The notes below the pieces were generated by a model. It ran no database searches, was not told where the DNA came from, and saw only the letters and a program-made list of their open reading frames with translations. Positions 5,229 to 6,396 of a DNA stretch of 6,396 bases are shown one piece after another (position 1 is the stretch's first letter; each line of letters opens with the position of its first letter). The position numbers and the translations under genes are program-made. The DNA is from Gemmatimonadaceae bacterium (lineage in GTDB: Bacteria > Gemmatimonadota > Gemmatimonadetes > Gemmatimonadales > Gemmatimonadaceae): the NCBI GenBank assembly GCA_019689955.1, contig JADGGM010000194.1, positions 1 to 6,396 on the forward strand, written 5' to 3'.

Positions 5229-6396
5229 ATGGCTTACGATCTACGAAGGGTGAGCTGGATCCCATGGCGGAGGCGAAGTGGCGCGGTGGATTGGGGACCA
5301 CCTGCGACCCTCGTGGATGATCTCCGTGGAGATCCCGTCGTCGCGATCGCCGCCCCGCGGCCGGACTTCAATGGCGCCCTCCAAGAGTTGTTGATCGGGT
5401 TGCTCGCCGTGGCCCTTCAACCCGAGGACGACGATGCGTGGCTGGAGCGCTGGAACGCCCCTCCGACCGCGGACGAGCTCCAGGCGGCCTTCGATGCGCT
5501 GCCGCCAGCGTTCGACCTCGATGGCGATGGCGCACGCTTTTTCCAGGATCACAGTGCGGAAGACCTCGCCGATTGGGACGTGATCCCCATTGGGCAGATG
5601 CTCATCGATGCTCCCGGTGAGCAGACGATGCAGCGCAATACCGACCTGTTCATCAAGCGCGGTCGCGTTGCGCGTTTGTGCCGCCCGTCGGCTGCGATGG
5701 CGCTCGTCACGCTCCAGACCTACGCGCCCACGGGAGGGCAGGGGCATCGCACATCGCTGCGAGGTGGCGGGCCATTGACCACGTTGGTCGATCCACGCGT
5801 CGACGGGGCGGGCGACTCGCTGGCGCACCAGCAGCCGCTGTGGCAAAAGCTGTGGGCGAATGTGCCGACAGCCGATCAGTGGAGGGGGGAAATGGTGAAC
5901 CCCGGGACCGTACGGCCGGCGGACGTCTTTCCCTGGCTCGCGCCGACTCGCATCTCGGACCCTCGACAGGGCAGGAAGACTACGCCTGCGGACGCACACC
6001 CGCTGCAGGCGTTCTTCGGCACCCCGCGCCGCATCCGCCTCGAGCTCTCGGGCCCCGGACCGTGCGACCTCACGGGTCGCGAGGATGAGCGTACGGTGGT
6101 GGGATTCCGTATGCGCACCTACGGCGTGCAATACCTGGAATGGCGACATCCACTATCGCCGTACTATCGCCCCAGCGGGAAGGACGAATGGCTGGCAGTA
6201 CATGGGCAGTCCGGGGGGGTGGGGTGGCGCGATTGGCTCGCGCTCACGCTGCGGGCGCCAGAGGCTGATCGCCGGGTGCCGGCGCGCACCGTTGTGGCGT
6301 TCAGTGGACGGAGCCGGCAGGCGCGGGCGCCGTACGCGCGCCTGCACGCGTTTGGGTACGTGCTGGACCAGATGAAGGCGGCGGACTGGGTAGAGG
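5229..6396 (+). CDS. cas8e: Cascade large subunit Cse1/Cas8e (CasA), N-terminal 389 residues, cut by the window edge
   Basis: The open frame runs 389 codons to the right edge with no stop. Cse1 proteins are usually about 500-550 residues, so roughly a quarter is missing. Cse1 is the type I-E Cascade subunit that recognises the PAM in target DNA and docks Cas3. Family features: an N-terminal RRVSWIPWRRRSG (6-18), corresponding to the usual WIPV start; NTDLFIKRG (137-145), in the L1 loop region implicated in PAM and DNA contact; LQTYAPTGGQGHRTSLRGGG (162-181) followed by PLTTLV (182-187); FFGTPRRIRL (262-271); and GFRMRTYGVQYLEWRHPLSP (292-311). Only two cysteines (C151, C279) are seen in this part, so the four-cysteine zinc site known from some Cse1 proteins is not evident. 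The start at 5229 is set by the ribosome site and by similarity of the first residues to Cse1. It lies 118 nt after cas3 on the same strand. A long minus-strand frame over the same bases is an artefact of GC-rich coding sequence. Confidence 0.95.
   Translation, partial: MAYDLRRVSWIPWRRRSGAVDWGPPATLVDDLRGDPVVAIAAPRPDFNGALQELLIGLLAVALQPEDDDAWLERWNAPPTADELQAAFDALPPAFDLDGDGARFFQDHSAEDLADWDVIPIGQMLIDAPGEQTMQRNTDLFIKRGRVARLCRPSAAMALVTLQTYAPTGGQGHRTSLRGGGPLTTLVDPRVDGAGDSLAHQQPLWQKLWANVPTADQWRGEMVNPGTVRPADVFPWLAPTRISDPRQGRKTTPADAHPLQAFFGTPRRIRLELSGPGPCDLTGREDERTVVGFRMRTYGVQYLEWRHPLSPYYRPSGKDEWLAVHGQSGGVGWRDWLALTLRAPEADRRVPARTVVAFSGRSRQARAPYARLHAFGYVLDQMKAADWVE

Noticed and set aside
5241..6149. 302-codon open frame on the minus strand
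   Set aside because: It is antisense to cas8e, whose conserved Cse1 motifs are certain. The frame has no family resemblance.

Overview
The window is GC-rich bacterial DNA. The metabolic genes at 520-1830 are strongly G/C at third positions (by hand count, 1621-1680 is 49/60 G+C). The codon style and gene mix suggest a soil-type GC-rich phylum such as Gemmatimonadota, Actinomycetota or Myxococcota. Nothing here proves the phylum, and that placement is only a guess.

Layout. (1) Positions 1-194, minus strand: the 5' end of a secreted protein or lipoprotein gene. (2) 195-519: a divergent intergenic region with an inverted repeat that reaches into the ribosome binding site of the next gene. (3) 520-1350: an isocitrate lyase/PEP-mutase superfamily enzyme. 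It is followed 33 nt later by (4) 1384-1830, a small DUF202 (YidH-like) membrane protein. (5) 1831-2335: about 500 nt without a convincing gene, less GC-rich in its right half (2101-2160 is 30/60 G+C) and full of palindromic structure: three copies of a 17-nt near-perfect palindrome, a long hairpin, and smaller inverted and direct repeats next to cas3. (6) 2336-5110: cas3, a complete HD nuclease-DExD/H helicase of type I CRISPR-Cas. (7) 5229-6396: the first 389 codons of cas8e (cse1/casA), cut by the window edge.

The cas3-cas8e order and the Cse1 sequence motifs identify the right side as the start of a type I-E CRISPR-Cas locus. Cse1 is the large Cascade subunit that reads the PAM and recruits Cas3. 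Cas3 then nicks, unwinds and degrades the target DNA. The remaining genes (cse2, cas7, cas5, cas6, cas1, cas2) and the array would be expected to the right but are not in view. No CRISPR repeat is present here.

I see no undescribed multi-gene system: the protein-coding content belongs to known families. What is not explained by known features is the non-coding junction at 1845-2330, between housekeeping-type genes and the CRISPR-Cas locus, and the 118-nt gap between cas3 and cas8e.
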